Shown here piece after piece: positions 24,509-36,739 of a stretch of 64,000 bases of DNA. The position numbers were made by a program, and so were the translations under genes. The stretch is from assembly GCA_002224055.1 (NCBI GenBank), contig AZLU01000085.1, positions 94,222-158,221 of the forward strand. The letters run 5' to 3'. The notes under the pieces are model-generated. The model was not told the origin of the DNA. It ran no database searches and saw only the letters and a list, made by a program, of their open reading frames with translations. The stretch comes from Pezizomycotina sp. ARF18. Lineage: Eukaryota > Ascomycota. Within the stretch, counting starts at the first letter, position 1. Each line of letters begins with the position of its first letter.

Positions 24509-25127
24509 TCAAGTTTGAGCAAGATATTTAAGCTTGAATCTCTTAGCCACCAGAAGAACCTTCGGAGCAACTTCCGGAGCAGCGTCCTCTTGACTTTGAA
24601 GTGAAAGGGTTGACCGGCGCCTCCAACACCTCCAGCACCTCCCAGGGTGCCGAAACGGCCCTCCGCAGCCAAAGTCTGAATCTGCGCCGCCTCATTGGGG
24701 AGGATGCCGCCGCGGCGGGCCGCGTTCGTGAGAGGGTTGAAGCCTACCGGCTGCTCAATTTGGTGGAATTGCAGACCAGTACCGGTGCCTCCTACGGCGG
24801 AGTGAGATCCATGGTTCGCTTGCGGAGCGACGACTTGCTCCTCTTCACCTTGAGGATCATCCCTGGACGGGGGACCATGTTTTGAGCGGCGTTGAGGCCT
24901 GAGGGGAATTCCACTGGAAGGTGCGTGGCGCCGTTAGGTAGTGTTGCAGGGCTTTCTGGATTAAAGGAGAAGGCGCCGCGGTGAGGTGCGTCTGTAAGAG
25001 GGTTGAAGCCTATCGGTTGTGCTATATCGCCTAGGCCGCGCTTCTCGGGGGTCGAGTCGGCAAGGCGGCTGCTCGCGAGGGCGCCGACGATGGAGAGAGC
25101 GGAAAAGACAATGGTGGTGGCGCGCAT
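24509..25127 (-). CDS. Secreted protein with KR site and internal repeat
   Basis: The ATG at 25127 opens a signal peptide (MRATTIVFSALSIVGALASS) followed by RLADSTPEKR, a good Kex2-like Lys-Arg site. The mature part contains two copies of a QP-[I/V]-GFNPLT-[D/N]-A motif, the first right after GLGDIA and the second about 85 residues on, each followed by R-G. Between them are Pro/Asn-rich and acidic segments; a Gly-rich run (GGAGGVGGAG) comes later. The frame changes near 24865 (ending of GMIL, then DDPQGEEEQVV) and near 24597 (after QPFHF, then SQEDAAPEV), and the protein stops after KLKYLAQT at 24509. No family is recognised. Secretion is inferred from sequence; processing is plausible but only one dibasic site is well placed. 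Confidence 0.5.
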
Positions 25128-26247
25128 TTTGGATAGAATCTTGTTTGATAAAGATTGTAAATTGAATTTTCTACAAAAAGAGAGAGGAAGATTGTTGAAA
25201 AGATTGCGTGGAAATTGTAAACAATGAAGGTGAGTTGCAAATACAACGATTGAGGAGCAAAGAGTGTGTTCAAAGAATATTGGGTTGTTTGATGATGCTG
25301 ATTTGATGATGTTGATGACGAGCATAACCAGAGAGGCATCCTGGAGGCTTTTATACCTGGTCTTCGGTCCTAAAAATTGGATCTATACACTAAGTGAGAT
25401 AATTTTCCTGCTTTGCGGGTTGTCTTTTGACGAACTCGATGGTTTGTTGAACACGAGTGCCATTGAAACCCTCGCGATCATGCCCTCAGGATGGATCATT
25501 GAAATGACGTCGAAGGATCTTTAGCATGCTGTAGCGGTCACAATCGATATCGATAGATAAACTAACAAGGAGGAGCGGTTTCGCGAATCTGGAATCTTTC
25601 CCTTCTACATCAATAGAATCTAAAATCCATTGATTCTTGCATATGCCAAACCTCGTATATCTGGCTTCTCTATGTTAAAGCGGCCTCCGTAACATTGAAT
25701 TCTTGATACATTTTTTTTTAAAAAAATTATACGAGCTTCTAGAAGGGGTTTGAAACAGAAGAATACCTCGCCGCATAAGGGTCAAACCAATGGAAAAATA
25801 TTAAGGCATATTAAATTGCGGGTTCCCGTATATTTGTTCGAGCCTTCTTTCTGCCCTATTGTGTGAGCTACTAGTAAAAGGTACTCTGGCTATGTAGCTG
25901 CCTGGATGCTACGATTCCGTATGTTTTATAATGCTTTGCAAATGTTGCGTCCTGATGGATCAGAATATGATGAAATCGGGTTCGAGAACGCCGCTGGAAT
26001 CCCAAGCGAGAGTAATGGGGTTTCTATGGGCTCATATCTCGTATCTACCGTGTAGCAACATTGAGGGCTTCCCTCTCTGTTTACAGCGGAGCTTTGGGAG
26101 CAGACTCGGACCAAGTGCCGGATAACCTTGCAGGTTCTTCTTGCGACGAAGTTAAATTCATCATCTTCGGTTAGGAGACAAACTACAAGAATACCCATAC
26201 TGTTTCTTTGTCCTAATAAGGACCAAAACAATCCAGGCTAGATTTCT
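25128..26247. other. Intergenic, no supported gene
   Basis: About 1.1 kb holding the promoter of the secreted repeat protein and the 3' region of the first PTH11-like gene. It contains a T9-A7 junction at 25711-25726. Confidence 0.5.
25711..25726. repeat. T9-A7 homopolymer junction
   Basis: Nine T followed directly by seven A, intergenic. Smallest of the five T-to-A junctions. Confidence 0.8.
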
Positions 26248-27743
26248 TCATTCATGTGCATGTTCATCGATTTTACGAAGCGGTCTCGCACTTGCTCGGT
26301 CTTCTGAGTGCTTAGCTGGAGCAGTAAGAGCCATATATTGATTCTTCTCCTCGCCACCGTCAGTAGCAGTCGGTATTCCGGTGGCAATTTTCGTGATAAC
26401 ACTGAAGTCTTCTGAGTCTACCGTCGCAAGCTCTTCAAGCCACGGCTCGTCGTGGACTTGGTAGATGCGCTAACCATATCGGATTTCATCGCGCTTTCGA
26501 TATCCCTAGTATGGTGGCCACGACCGTCCTTCGGTTTCCTTCCTCTTCTGAAAAGGAATTTGCGGGATAATAGGCTTACTGTTGTTCCAGTTGATCGGGT
26601 TCCGCTTCGGCTTGCCAGCGCATGCGAAGATTTTGGCGTATAACCAAGTTGCCAGGCGGTTCATCTGAAGCATACTACAGACTACTATGCCGACCGACAT
26701 TTCGGCCCTTTTGGGCGGAAGTTAGCAATTTACGGGGCGTAACTTGAAGATCCAGAGAGGATGAAAACTTACATGGACCAACACATCAATCCAACAATAT
26801 TCCAACTAATATCCGCCGGTCCTCCTTTAAACCTATCCAAGCTAGCTACAATCCTCAACAAACTCGTAACGCAACAGAACAGACCCATACCGAATACAAA
26901 AGAAAGTAAGACCTTCCGCTGCGCTCCTACTTTAGCTTGCTTGACGATCGGGATGGGGAGTAACATGATAACCACGTCCATGATCAGGTTGAAGACGCCG
27001 TGGATAGTGTAGTCGAGTTTCTGGTCGAAGCAGTACCCCTTGTCGAGCGGATATGTCGGGTCCCACCATTTGCGCATCGGGAAACACGGCCGATAGCATG
27101 TATTATGAAAAATACTCCGTATACGGGAACTGCTTTACTATGTTAGTGCCTTGCCGAAGATGAGAACGATACTGAACGTACATATGGCCCAGTAGACGAC
27201 CTTGATCACCCACGGGTACGCTTGCTTGTAATAGAGACGGTTGTAAAATGCGACGAAGGAGAATTTTACGAAAAGGTGGGCGCCGGTGAAAGACCATGAG
27301 ATCGCAAGGAAGTACTAAGGTTCTATCAGTCATCAATCTTCGGCATAAACCGTGATACATCCTGTAGGTATGATCGTACCTTCTTGAACTGTATCACATC
27401 TTCCGGCCTGATGTTCCAGACATGTCGTCCGAGACCGTAAACTTCGCAAGGATGGAGAAAGGTTGAAGACCAAAGCGAATATCTGTGACGACGTAAGCGT
27501 GTATCCACAGTAGATAAGGTGGATTTACAATCTAACTCTCACCAATGCAGCGACGAGAGCATAATCCTCTAGATGTATCTTCTTGTAGAAACAAGCTTTT
27601 GATAGCAGACGTAGGGCTACGAAGACAGTGCTGAGACTTGATAATAGGAGCGACCATATCCAGATCAGGTATCCTCGGTTGGGACCAGGCCCACTAATAT
27701 CGTAGCCTGGAGGCGGCTGGACGGTAGAGTTGGCGTAATACAT
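26248..27743 (-). CDS. PTH11/rhodopsin-domain membrane protein 1
   Basis: Seven-helix fungal membrane protein of the rhodopsin-domain (PTH11-like, SAT4) family, proposed surface receptors. Start MYYANSTVQPPPGYD at 27743, first helix GYLIWIWSLLLSSLSTVFVALRL. Introns: 27483-27542, 27315-27379, 26708-26772. Exons give YGLGRHVWNI-RPEDVIQFKK, WSFTGAHLFVKFSFVAFYNR, CFPMRKWWDPTYP-KGYCFDQ and DYTIHGVFNLIMDVVIMLLPIP, the conserved family core including the conserved Cys and W-x-P. After the last helix the frame breaks near 26510 and 26440, and a tail rich in Glu/Asp continues to a stop at 26248. Further breaks lie near 27120. Ligand unknown; no CFEM domain is visible at the N-terminus. Confidence 0.8.
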
Positions 27744-30700
27744 GGTTGGTGACTAGAACCTATCGGCTACCCGGTAGGGTTTGAATTTGAAGATAACAAC
27801 TTGGACGTAGGAGGGACGGGACCCACAGCGTGATATATATAGTCAACATCGCTCAGTATTCTTTCATCCAGCAAGTCTAGAGGCAGGAATATTATCAAGA
27901 CAGAACGCCAGACACGGGCAGTCTGCCCGCATCGCCCGAGCTAAGCGAGACGCAAAAGGAATACTTCGGAAAGTCTTTCCTCTCTTAGGCCAATATCCAG
28001 AGAAAATCCGAAATGTAAGCCTCGAAGACGATCGCCGGTGAAAGTTACGAAAGCCTTCGTGATGAAGCGAAATTGTGGTATGGAAACTATATCCACTTTG
28101 CCAAGGTTTGTGCTTCCCGCGAAATGTGGAGAAAAATCAAGGAACCCACTTAACTGTACGACTTTGGAGGCTTGGCCGGTACTTTGTCTGTCGGTCTTCT
28201 GCACTGAGGCTCGCGAAAGGAAGACAAAGTGCCATGTTCTTGGAGGGCCACCTCGTGTTCAATGTTACTCGTCGTCGGAACATGCTGAGTGTCAGGGGTT
28301 GAGCTCTGAGAATAGGGAAGCCTATTTTGTGATTTTCAAAAGTCCTCGTATTCATGCAGGATCTATGACATAGAGGGCTAGTATGTTTGTGACAGTGAAT
28401 TAATTTCATTGACCGCCGAGCTGTTTATCTTTGGCTGCCTTGTTTGAGTAGATACTCCTACAGGGTTTTTGGAGACGAGAGGTTAAGGAAATATTGTTGC
28501 AAACTTCTTGTACTGCGTGTATTTGAAGCCACGTTTGGAGCCAATCACTCTGAAGAAATATATATAATTTAAAAGACGAATATATTTAGGAACGACTATG
28601 AGGCGGTCTTCGAGAGGTGGAAATCCCGCCTTCGAGCGTCATTCCTTCAGGCAAGAGTGCGGAATATCAAAGAATAGAGCATTTGACCGAATACCGTTTT
28701 CACTATTTTTTACTGCCCTCGCCAACGAGTTTACGATCTGAAGCTAGAAGAGCTTGTCTAGATAACAGCCGTCGTAACCAGGGTGTCAGGTGTTTTGAAG
28801 GAGAATGAAAGCTATAGAGTGCAATAAATGGTTTCAAAACCTTTTGAAACGGAGGGTGTGGTCAACTTGAAACAATCTTTCCGCAGGAAATATATCCCGA
28901 ATATACGCGCGCTTGTTGACATCTGATTGTTAGACTTCCAAATATAGAACGGTACTGAGCGGTACTGAGCGGTACCTCCCAGATCATAACGAAGAACAAG
29001 GTAACATTGGCCATTAATGCATTACTGACTTTAGAAAAGTCTGGAAGCTTAGGTCTCGCACTACAGGTTAGTACGTGTTGGCCCCGATTCAGAGCTCCAC
29101 ATACGCATGATTTTCTTACAGACATGCGAGCGGCAAAAGAACAAAGTTCTTTCGCCAGTCTAGTTTCAAAGTTGGCAAGAAGTACGGCTACCACTAGCAG
29201 GCGGTCTCATCTTTTCGATTGCGGTAATCATATTTATCGCTGGGAACCAACAAAAACTAGGAAGATGCCTTGTATATAACTCATAATAGTGAGAAAAGCA
29301 ATGGGTTCACCCTTATGTCCATCGTAAAGCTGCGTTCCAGCACGCTCAATTCTCTAGCGCCTTAATGGCCTCTCTACTCTTAAGCAGTTCCGCTTAGCTC
29401 CGATGATAGGTTTTTTAGCAGCGGAGCGAAGCTAAATTCCAACATTGAGGAATTGCGACGCTAGCGACTAGGGTGATACAAATAGTGCCCGTGATCCTGT
29501 AATTTCGCAAAGAGCACTTCGCTCAAACGTTCAGGGACCTACGCTGGTATTATTTTCCGTTGTTCCTCTTAAATCCGTGTTGTACTGTTGTGCAGATGTG
29601 TACTGTAGATGGCACTAAGACAGTAGAGTACAGCACCGCAAGCTCACATTTTCTCAGGCTAATTCTTCCGGTTACCCTGGTTTAGCAAGTTTCTGTTATT
29701 CTACAGCTTGGTATAAGTTTAGTGTCAATTCTTTTCTATCAAAGTTTTCAGATGTCTAGGGATGTTCTTGAAATCGCAGAGTCATTTTGCGGAAGGATTT
29801 GCTTCAGGGCGCTGCAGCTTGTGATTTATGAATGCACGAAGTACGTTATATTTATAGTGATCCCCCGAGCTATATACGACGAGTGATCCAACAATTTTTT
29901 AAGAAGCGGGTGGAGTACCGGTCTCGACCTGTATTGACGGATTAGATAGGGAGGAAGGTAACGAAGCGCCGCGTATGGAACACGATACTAGAGGAATGGA
30001 GCAGACCCCTTCATACACAATTCGGTAACGGGAGGAGTCAGATTATGAAGATATTCTCGGGATATTTCATTTATAGTAGGTCACACATTAACCACAAGTG
30101 GAAATATATTTCTGCCCTGACCTAGTGGGCCGGGTCGTAAATGCTCGTACGTTCTCTGAACCCACGGAGTGAAGTTAATTTATAAGTGTTCTAGAATTAT
30201 TCTCTAGCTTGCCCTTGCAGTCCTTGCTCGCTTACCTGTCAGACAGTTTCTGGCCCTGGGGAGCGGTCACTGCGGAATGAATATCGGCAGGAGCGGTCAT
30301 GAGGTGAGGAAAGAAAGACCCCAAACTTTTTGACAATTGAATACGCCAATTGTATCGCTTGGATAGTGGGGCCAGGTGGAGATCGCTAACATAATAATCT
30401 ACCCTCTTGGCGGATTGAAGTAGACCTGTACTACACCCAAATTGGCCCTTCGATGGAGAAAACCAAAGCTGTAAGGGACTAGTTCGAGAAGTTCGCATGC
30501 GAATACCGAGCGGATAAACAAAAATTGCGAATGAAAGCTTGAGATTCGACGCTTCGGTAAGTTCTAGAGACCAAGTCAGGCTGGAGAGTTGCAGTTTGTT
30601 TCCATCGCTGCCTTTTGTTGATGTTTCATCATTATAATTCACCAGTGAGGACGAGCTGGTGAAATAACAATGCAGCCAAGTGTAGCCACACATTCAAAAG

Positions 30701-31103
30701 TATTCCAGATTTTAGGATAATTCAATAGTGTCGTCTTATAGAAGTTTTGTCGTACCATTCCGCAAACTAGTAGAGTATCTGTTTATACTCTGCTCATAAC
30801 TTTAGAATCCTTTCGAATCCATTGATTCTGCGAAAACCCCCACACCATCGATATCTCCACTGTGTGGAGATTATTCCAGTTTTAGTGGATGATTTGTATC
30901 TTCTTCGGGTATTTTTCCGGTTCCGTGGGTGGCTTCAGGGGTCCGAGACAACCTGCTGAGTAACTGGGGGATTCGCCGTCCTATATATCTGATCCTGCTA
31001 CCCCCGTTCTGATACTTCCTCTCGGCGGAAGGCTGCCCGAATACTGGAACTGCTCGGCACTCTGAAGAATAAAACTTGGATATTGACTCATCGATATATT
31101 GCC
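27744..31103. other. Intergenic, no supported gene
   Basis: About 3.4 kb. Frames near 28000-28400, 28900-29280 and 30232-30693 lack conserved motifs and are not supported on either strand. A decamer tandem repeat lies at 28951-28975. Confidence 0.45.
28951..28975. repeat. Decamer tandem repeat GGTACTGAGC x2.5
   Basis: Two perfect copies of GGTACTGAGC followed by GGTAC. Intergenic or in an unrecognised short gene. Confidence 0.85.
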
Positions 31104-32557
31104 ATGGCTCTACTGGTCCCCAGTGCATCGTAAGTCTATATAACCCTTCTGATTATGGCCGTTCCTTCGCAAAAAGTTTAACATTTCAGCTTTTAGCCTT
31201 AGAGTGGTTTTCTTCTTTATTTCGTTCCTATGCGTGCTTCTACGGCAATAGTAAGTCCGCCATCAGCTTTCTTTGCAACTAGAAAGACAAACTGGAAATC
31301 CCCGTAAATCTAAATGCTGACCCTCGATAGCCTCCGCTTCCTTCGCAATGGTAGATTCACGATGGCCGACGTCTTCGTAGGCTTGGGTGCGCATTCTTTA
31401 TTGCGCAAACGAGTATGGACACGGCACTTCTCGGCCTCGGCATGTTCGATGACAAGATAGCCCCGGAGCGGACAAATACGGTCCCGGAACCGGCCTGGCC
31501 ACTTTTGCGGAAACAAAGAGAGCTCTAAAGATCCTCTATGTCGAAACTAGCATATACTACACCATGATGTACTGCATTAAATGCTCAATGCTTTGTTTCT
31601 ACAAGGAGCTGTTCCCCAAGAGCCTAAGAGCTCTGAGAATCGCGTTGACTATCACGATGATTTTCACTACATTAAGGTAATTAGATGAATCCCCGAGAGC
31701 AAAATGTTTAATAGATTGGTAATACACATTTCGGGGTGGGCAAATTCAAGAGCATTCTAGTAAAATACTAATCACCGTTGCTTTATTTAACGATGCAGTT
31801 TGCTGGTCTCCTTGGTGGTGAAGCTGTTTATTTGCGAGCTCTCTACACGAACTGGGATCCCGACCACTACTGCGATGCAAGCTCTTCGATGACATCGACA
31901 AGCGCTGCGATAATTTCAAATAGCACAGAGTGGGCATTACATTGTGCGACAGACGTCTTTAGTGAGTATTGACGTTGCCCTTCTTCCAGTACGAACGAAG
32001 CTCAAATATAACATCCCGAATGGCCGCTGATCCGTGTAATAGTCTACATCTTACCTCTGTTCCTCCTTCGCCGCCTACAATTGCCATTATTACAGAAGAT
32101 AGGCGTCGGCCTAACTTTCTCCGCCGGCTTCATTTGCATAGTCTTCGCCAACGTATTCCAGGTCTCGATCCTCAGGGGCGCTCCGAACACGCAAGTCTGG
32201 TTATATGCCGCCCTAGAGCAGTCGTGGGCGTTGATCGTCGTTTGCTGCCCGTCGTTCAAGCAGTTGCTCACGAGGAAGGGGTTCCGGCGTGCATTCCGTG
32301 GAAAGATTGGCTCTTCTTCCACGGACCCGAGTAGCGGCCATTATGATAGCCGTAGCGGAGTTAAGACTACCGGGACAACGAGGTCGGGAATCGCTAAGCA
32401 GAGAATAGATGAGGAGAGTTTGCTAGGAAGTCGACGGACGAAATTGCGAACAGCAAGGAGGAACCGAGAGAGTATGCTATCGAGGTTTCGTATGAAATGG
32501 AGGCTAGGACGGCGTCGGCATCCACGCGATCGGCCGAAGGCGTTGCGCAGAATGTAA
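31104..32557 (+). CDS. PTH11/rhodopsin-domain membrane protein 2
   Basis: Same family as the genes at 26.2-27.7 and 44.5-45.9 kb. Exons 31104-31129, 31197-31250, 31331-31676, 31799-31961 and 32043-32557 are separated by introns with GTAAGT, GTAATT or GTGAGT donors and TAG/CAG acceptors. Start MALLVPSASLRVVFFF. Key segments: YLRFLRNGRFTMADVFVGLG, MDTALLGLGMFDD, LKILYVETSIYYTMMYCIKC, LVSLVVKLFIC then RALYTNWDPDHYCD, IYILPLFLLRRLQLPLLQK, and the cytosolic C-terminal tail rich in Ser, Arg and Lys. The break at 31835 (GCG where GCCG restores IC-RALYTNW) is a C-run deletion; others lie near 31395 and 31533. Splice junctions are otherwise in phase, which supports the model. Likely a plasma-membrane sensor; ligand unknown. 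Confidence 0.8.
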
Positions 32558-33138
32558 GCACGTCGGCATGGTCTACTGTGTAACGGCGTAGCTCTAACTT
32601 TTTGTAGTCACATTATCCATGATTTAAACTCAGTATATACATAATGTACTAATCCAATTCTCCAACTTCATCATAGACGATCGGTTTCATTCTTCCTGAC
32701 GTCCTGTATATTTATTTTCAGGTTCTGAAATCGAAACCATTATAAATCTAGAGTGCGCTCGGTACGTGATACACAATTGATAGTATGAGCAGATCTATAG
32801 ATAGGTCATGATTACAGAGGAATACGTTCTTAAGCATAGCATTATTGGCCCTAGGCAGCTCTGGACGATGGCCCTGAGGATATACTACTCTTTGAAAGCT
32901 TCCGCTGCGGCTTTTAATGGTGGCACTAGAGCGTCTCAGAAGGATTTAAGAGCCGCAGCATGCTGTATGTTGCTTAAGCATGGGTAGCGGCTTCGGGGGT
33001 CCGAGAGATGACGTCAAGACCCCCGCCATTCGGGATCTGTAAATCTGATTGAAGCTTGAAGCAAAGTTCTAAACTTACATTCTTAACGGAGCGTCGCGTG
33101 TTTTCGGAATTTCAGAAGCTCCATCGATATCAGGCACT
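32558..33138. other. Intergenic spacer
   Basis: About 580 bp between PTH11-like gene 2 and the ACC deaminase-like gene. No coding signal; presumably holds the promoter of the latter. Confidence 0.5.
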
Positions 33139-34371
33139 ATGGCGCTTCCATTCCCGTTCTCCACCTTTCCTAGGGTGGAACTCATGTTCCCATATCCTAC
33201 CAAAATCCAATACCTCGAGCGCGTTTCGAAAGATTTATCTCCAAATCCTTCTGGCACGTTTCTGAAGCCAGGACCCTCTGTCAAGATCTATGCAAAGCGC
33301 GAGGACTGCAACTCACCGCTCGCATTCGGAGGCAACAAGATGCGGAAGCTGGAGTACGTTGTCCCGGAGATTGTATCGGAGAAGGCAGATGTTATAGTTA
33401 CGGTCGGCGGTTCGTTACCTCGAAACTCCCCTAAGTCTCAAGTTCAATTAGCCCGAGAATCTGCAGGATCTTCGATCTTCTATACCGTGACTGACCTGAA
33501 CCACATGTGAAAAAGGTCCCAATCCAACCATATGCGCCAATGCGCCGCTGTTGCTGCTAAACTGGGTATACGAGCCATTCTCTGCAAATCAGGTCCCTTC
33601 GCGAATTCTCCTGCCCCCACGCCGTCAACAGTAACCCAATCGCATCGAGTGGCAGCGTAGCAGCTGCCACCGCTGGCGCTGTACAGAAATCACATTCTTA
33701 CAACACACTTGGGAACATTCAACTGTCTTCACTTATGGGAGCTGTATACACGACGAACACACCAAGTGAAATAATGGAGGAGATGAAAAGGGAAATCGCA
33801 AACCGTATTACATTCCGTCTGGCGCAAGCACACACCCACTCGGAGGCTTAGGATATGCGAGGTTTGCCTTTGAAGTCTTATTACAGGAGGAAGAACTCGG
33901 GGTATTCTTCAACGACATTATCGTACCTTCTGCATCTGGATCTACGCTCGGAGGAATGGTCGCGGGATTTAAATTAGCGTTGAAGGATAATCCTAAGTTA
34001 GCAGAGAAGGAACGAGAAGGCTCATTGGCGTTGATGCGAGCGCGAAGCGCTGTCGCTGCGGCAGACAATATTGAATATTGCGAAGGACACTGGCGAGAAG
34101 ATCGGAGTGGCGGCCGGAAGAGTTCAGCGAGACAGATTTCATGCTCGACGAGAGGTATTCTGCGGGAGAATACGGGAAGGCCGACGAGACTACGCTTGAA
34201 GCGGTAAAGTACGCCGCGAGTATGGAAGGGATGATGCTGGATCCTGTTTACACCGGAAAAGCCTTTGCTGGATTATTGGGCATGGTCGGAAACGGAGAAG
34301 TTAGCGGGAATGTGCTTTTCCTGCATACCGGTGGAGCAATGGTCCTGAGTGGGTATAGAGATGTCATATGA
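33139..34371 (+). CDS. acdS: ACC deaminase / D-cysteine desulfhydrase-like PLP enzyme
   Basis: PLP-dependent fold II enzyme. The start MALPFPFSTFPRVELMFPYP leads to KREDCNSPLAFGGNKMRKLEY, which carries the PLP lysine in GGNKxRKLE. An intron at about 33410-33515 precedes the SNHMRQCAAVAAKLGIRAIL segment (the S-N-H/Q phosphate/substrate loop). Then come LGNIQLSSLMGA, YYIPSGASTHPLGGLGYARF, IIVPSASGSTLGGMVAGFKL, ILNIAKDTGEKIGVAA, LDPVYTGKAFAGLLGMV and LFLHTGG. These follow the order of ACC deaminases. Frame breaks lie near 33580-33680, 33800, 34060 and 34120. ACC deaminase opens the cyclopropane ring of the plant ethylene precursor to ammonia and 2-oxobutyrate; D-cysteine desulfhydrase activity cannot be excluded from sequence. 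The symbol is by family similarity only. Confidence 0.8.
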
Positions 34372-34901
34372 TGGAAGTTCGTAAAGCAATTGCGGATAGT
34401 AGTGTAATCTTCTGATCAAACGTAACTTTATAATGCACCTAGGATTGACTCCACTTAGCGCGTTTGCCCCGAGAATTGATCCACGGCTATCCAACCGTAT
34501 TTAAGGTTTAGAGTTCCATGAAATAGCAATTTTCAGCTCGGAACGAGATTCCTCTCTTCTGGGTCTTATTCGGAATACGACGAAAGCTATCGTGGCTTCG
34601 AATGAAACCTTGCCTAGGGTTATTTGCCGGAATCTTAGCCGAAGTCGGGTAGCTACTGTTCAGAACCATGTCCACCGCCTAGCAAGCACTACCCTGTGAA
34701 CTCGGGTCTAACGTTTCCGCTTATGTAGAGAGTGCTGGTGATGATGTAACGCGGCATGTGAAGAGAAAGTGGGGGTTTTGTTTACTAAACCGTTAACAAT
34801 AAATGCAGGCTGGGCAGCTGAACTGGAATTTGATATTAAGCTACTTATTCATCTATATTGACTCCATACCGTTCTACACCCTTTGAAATCAAGATCGCAC
34901 G
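34372..34901. other. Intergenic spacer
   Basis: About 530 bp between the ACC deaminase-like and HAD genes on the same strand; nothing else supported. Confidence 0.5.
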
Positions 34902-35834
34902 ATGGTTTTATCACAGATTGTAAGTCTTTGCTGATTTCCCCACAAACTCAATGATATGGATAGGGGGAAACACCAATGGTCACGCGCTGATAATCTATAT
35001 CTCCAGATCTGTTTCGACGTCTTTGGTACGTTGTTCTCATACGACGTCGCTGTCGAGGCAATTAAAGAGCACCTTGGGGCTGTACTAGAAGAACGGAAAC
35101 TCGACGAGAAGCTTTTCTTTTATAGTTGGTTTTATACGTTCGTTGCCCGTTATCAAAGTCTTCCTATTTACCAATTGCATATGGCAGAGAGAAATTGGAA
35201 CGCGATAGCAAGCAGCAAAACTAACTAATGTAAAATTTAAGAGCACAGCGTGATTTTAGCTATGCCTCGCAAGGCGACCATTATGTTCCTTTCAGTACCG
35301 TCATCGAATCCACACTCTTCCGCGCCTTACTGATCGCAGGGCTTGCTCGAGACGAGGTCGAAAAACTGGCACCGTCTTTAAAGGCCGTTACAGATGCCTT
35401 CAAGAAGTTAACGCCTCGTCCTGGGGTCAAGGAAGCCTTTGAGTATCTCGATTCTAAAAGCTGGACTACGTTTGCTGTAACGAACGGTGCCCACGCCACA
35501 ACCAAAAGCCTCTTCTCGAATGCGGGGGTAAAATTTCCGGACGACCGTATAATCTTGCGATGATATCAAGGCCGCTAAGGCGGATAAGAGAGTTTACGCA
35601 CATGCGTTGAAGCAGGCACGGCGGATAGGAATTTTAGAAAACGGCTATGGGAAAGAAGGTGATTGCGTGTTTGTGGCTAGCCATACTTGGGATCTATGTG
35701 CGGCGAAAAGCGGGGGATGGAAGACGGGATGGGTGAGCTATGAGGAGATCATACCATGTGACGATGTCTTTGGAAAACCTGATTGGGAGGCCGAAGGTCT
35801 GGCAGATTTACTCAAGAGAATTGTAGAGGAATGA
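34902..35834 (+). CDS. Haloacid dehalogenase type II-like hydrolase
   Basis: HAD-superfamily hydrolase. Exon 1 (34902-34919) codes MVLSQI. After an intron ending at about 35007, ICFDVFGTLFSYDVAVEAI holds motif I, with the nucleophilic Asp of FDVFGT. A second intron or break at about 35145-35245 (ACTAACTAA branch) precedes RDFSYASQGDHYVPFSTVIE. Later landmarks are LTPRPGVKEAFEYLD, the motif II serine/threonine in FAVTNGAHATT, SCDDIKAAKADKRVYAHALK with the conserved lysine, and FVASHTWDLCAAKSGGWKTG, which matches the S-x-x-W-D motif of 2-haloacid dehalogenases. One frame break near 35560. Likely acts on 2-haloacids or similar small acids; it follows the ACC deaminase gene on the same strand, but fungi do not form operons, so the link is only positional. 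Confidence 0.75.
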
Positions 35835-36739
35835 AATTACAAACAGGAATTTCTTGCCAGACGAAATAGAATAAAGACTTAAGTTGCTTCATAATGCAGG
35901 GATAGATTGAAATCGCAGCTTTATATCATTATAATTCTCATATGATATCGAAGAATTAGGAATATTACACACGGATCGCTAGGCTCGAACTAAAGGTGGA
36001 ATGAAGGGGGCCTATGGAGAAGGATTCTTTCGAAAAGAGATAACATCGCCTCCGTAGCCGGAGAACCTGTTCGCGGAGTCGCGACATACATTTGAAAAAA
36101 TCCACCGCTAATAGAGCAGTTGGTACAGCCACGTATATCTCCAATGTTGTTAAACTAATGTTTTATTTGCCTTTCGGTAGTGACGCTTCGCGTCATTGTT
36201 ACTTTGCTACTCTTCAAATGACAATACGAGGCGCGAAGGAGGGAAAATTGAGGGTTTTGTTGATCAGTAAATCTCCGCGGCCGAAACAAGCCCTGCCTTG
36301 TTTCATGTCAAATTTTTGCAAGCCGATATTATTTAGTTAAGGGGCTTCGTACCTTCCAGATCCCTTCGCTTTTGTGTCTAAATCGATGTGTTAGGCATTT
36401 TGCCGGTCATGCAGCCGTAGGAGATCTGGGAAATACGAAGTAAGACACTGACGCAGCTATCCCTACAGGGCTTACCTCTACTGCTGTGCGATTACGCATG
36501 TCTTTGAAAGATGGACGAGCGTCACGTCGCACAATATGGCGGCCTACTATTTAAAACGGAAGTACGCTGTGGAGCACGTCCGCGCTGTTCAGGCTTTAAC
36601 TGAATTATATCGGAAGTTTCGATGAGAGTACCAGACCATAAATATATCGCTTTATCCTCTTCTACGGGCCACCTGAGCACTCTAAACCTTTCGGAGTTGT
36701 TTGCTGTATTCAATATACCAAGTTCGAAGAGATACGGAA
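35835..36739. other. Intergenic, no supported gene
   Basis: About 900 bp. Contains a perfect hairpin TGACGC-TTC-GCGTCA at 36181-36195. No coding region is supported. Confidence 0.5.

Noticed and set aside
24509-25127. Full RiPP (dikaritin-type) cluster
   Set aside because: Only one dibasic site and two repeats, and no DUF3328, tyrosinase or similar tailoring gene in the neighbourhood.
27941-28409. Overlapping frames on both strands
   Set aside because: Neither strand shows family motifs; composition is similar in all frames.
30232-30693. 153-codon minus-strand frame
   Set aside because: Irregular composition, no conserved motif and no splice-consistent partner exons.
36181-36195. Hairpin TGACGC-TTC-GCGTCA as a terminator
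   Set aside because: Fungal genes do not use intrinsic hairpin terminators and no adjacent transcript end is evident; short palindromes of this size are expected by chance.
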